Positions 5,781 through 6,409 of a stretch of 6,409 bases of DNA are shown here, piece after piece; position 1 is the stretch's first letter, and every line of letters starts with the position of its first letter. Made by a program: the position numbers and the translations under genes. Source of the DNA: an uncultured Lachnospiraceae bacterium. Lineage in GTDB: Bacteria > Bacillota > Clostridia > Lachnospirales > Lachnospiraceae. The stretch covers positions 1 to 6,409 of the forward strand of contig CAMNWW010000132.1 in NCBI GenBank assembly GCA_946566415.1. Direction: 5' to 3'. The notes beneath the pieces are model-generated. The model did not search any database and was not told where the DNA came from. It was given only the letters and a program-made list of their open reading frames with translations.

Positions 5781-6409
5781 ATGAAAGAAAAGCTGAATAC
5801 AGTAAAAGAATATCTTATGAACCTGAGCAGGAAGACGAAGATAATAGCCATCGCTGTACTTGCGGCTATCGTTGCCGGGGCCATTGTGATTGCATTGGTG
5901 CTGAATCACAAGGATTATGTGACGCTGTTTACGAATGTGACGGAGGAAGAGACAACGCAGATTCTTGCAAAGCTGCAGGAGATGAATGTCGAGTATACTT
6001 CCGACGGTTCAGGGAATATAAAAGTTCCGGTGGATGTGGCGGATACGACCCGCGCACAGCTTGCACAGGAAGGTTATCCAAAGAGTGGATTTACATATGA
6101 CGTTTTTACAGATAATGCTGGTGGTATGACCACTGACATGGAAAAACAGACTTACAAGTTATATGAGCTGCAGAACCGTATCGGGGCGACCGTACGGCTT
6201 TTTGACGGTGTGAAGGACGCGAAAGTGACGATTGCTCTCGGAGAGGAGAGTAAATATGTGCTGACAGACGCGGAGGAAGCTGCCAATGGACCCAGTGCAT
6301 CGGTAGTCGTCATGATGGAGAATAACGGTTCGCCGACTTCCAAGCAGGCAGTAGGAATCCAGAGGCTGGTGGCGCAAAGCGTTCCGAACATGAAGCTTGA
6401 GAACGTGAC
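5781..6409 (+). CDS. fliF: Flagellar MS-ring protein FliF (N-terminal 209 residues, cut by window edge)
   Basis: Open from ATG 5781 to the end of the window. Residues 20-41 form the first membrane helix (KIIAIAVLAAIVAGAIVIALVL). This is followed by the YscJ/FliF ring-building region: YVTLFTNVTEEETTQILAKLQ (46-66), a second block NIKVPVDVADTTRAQLAQEG, then GFTYDVFTDN and the EKQTYKLYELQNRIGATV helix typical of FliF. FliF forms the MS ring in the cytoplasmic membrane, the base on which export gate, C ring (FliG) and rod assemble. The C-terminal membrane helix and FliG-binding tail lie beyond the edge. The ribosome site is weak: only GGGA at 5766-5769, 11 bases upstream, in contrast to the strong site of fliE. 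Confidence 0.97.
   Translation, partial: MKEKLNTVKEYLMNLSRKTKIIAIAVLAAIVAGAIVIALVLNHKDYVTLFTNVTEEETTQILAKLQEMNVEYTSDGSGNIKVPVDVADTTRAQLAQEGYPKSGFTYDVFTDNAGGMTTDMEKQTYKLYELQNRIGATVRLFDGVKDAKVTIALGEESKYVLTDAEEAANGPSASVVVMMENNGSPTSKQAVGIQRLVAQSVPNMKLENV

Overview
The window is a motility and chemotaxis region from a low-to-mid GC Gram-positive bacterium. It most resembles a flagellated gut-type member of the Clostridia, probably Lachnospiraceae. This rests on strong AGGAGG-type ribosome sites, AT-rich intergenic regions, a CheA with a P2-like domain, a soluble FlhB-C paralogue, and a fliE-fliF basal-body operon. The family-level assignment is inference from gene content and style; there is no rRNA or marker gene to settle it. 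All recognisable genes belong to flagellum assembly or its control. There are no mobile elements, tRNA/rRNA genes or CRISPR arrays.

Layout: (1) 1-1298, minus: the 5' two-thirds of cheA, running off the left edge inside the ATPase domain. (2) 1299-1451: divergent regulatory region. (3) 1452-3255, plus: a two-gene operon with a 14-bp overlap. It encodes a large soluble protein whose C-terminus resembles the FliK hook-length-control domain, followed by a free-standing FlhB cytoplasmic-domain protein (FlhX/YlqH type). (4) 3276-3953, minus and convergent: a YcgR-like PilZ protein, a candidate cyclic-di-GMP sensor. (5) 3954-4078: a second divergent regulatory region in which the two predicted promoters overlap. 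(6) 4079-4834, plus: a soluble SLT-type lytic transglycosylase with an N-terminal Asn/Tyr/Gly repeat and no signal peptide. (7) 4835-5030: a non-coding region holding a good sigma-A-like promoter with an inverted repeat over its -10 box. (8) 5031-6409, plus: the start of the basal-body operon, flgB-fliE-fliF, with fliF cut by the right edge.

A plausible joint reading: flgB, fliE and fliF build the proximal rod and MS ring. The transglycosylase opens peptidoglycan for the rod and may itself leave through the flagellar export gate. The FliK-like/FlhX pair adjusts export specificity. CheA and the PilZ protein control rotation. The points most worth a second look are the absence of flgC between flgB and fliE, the FliK-like/FlhX pair, a -35/-10 arrangement shared by the two unlinked plus-strand units, and the overlapping face-to-face promoters of the PilZ and transglycosylase genes. 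No wholly new system is claimed; everything fits an unusual arrangement of flagellar parts.
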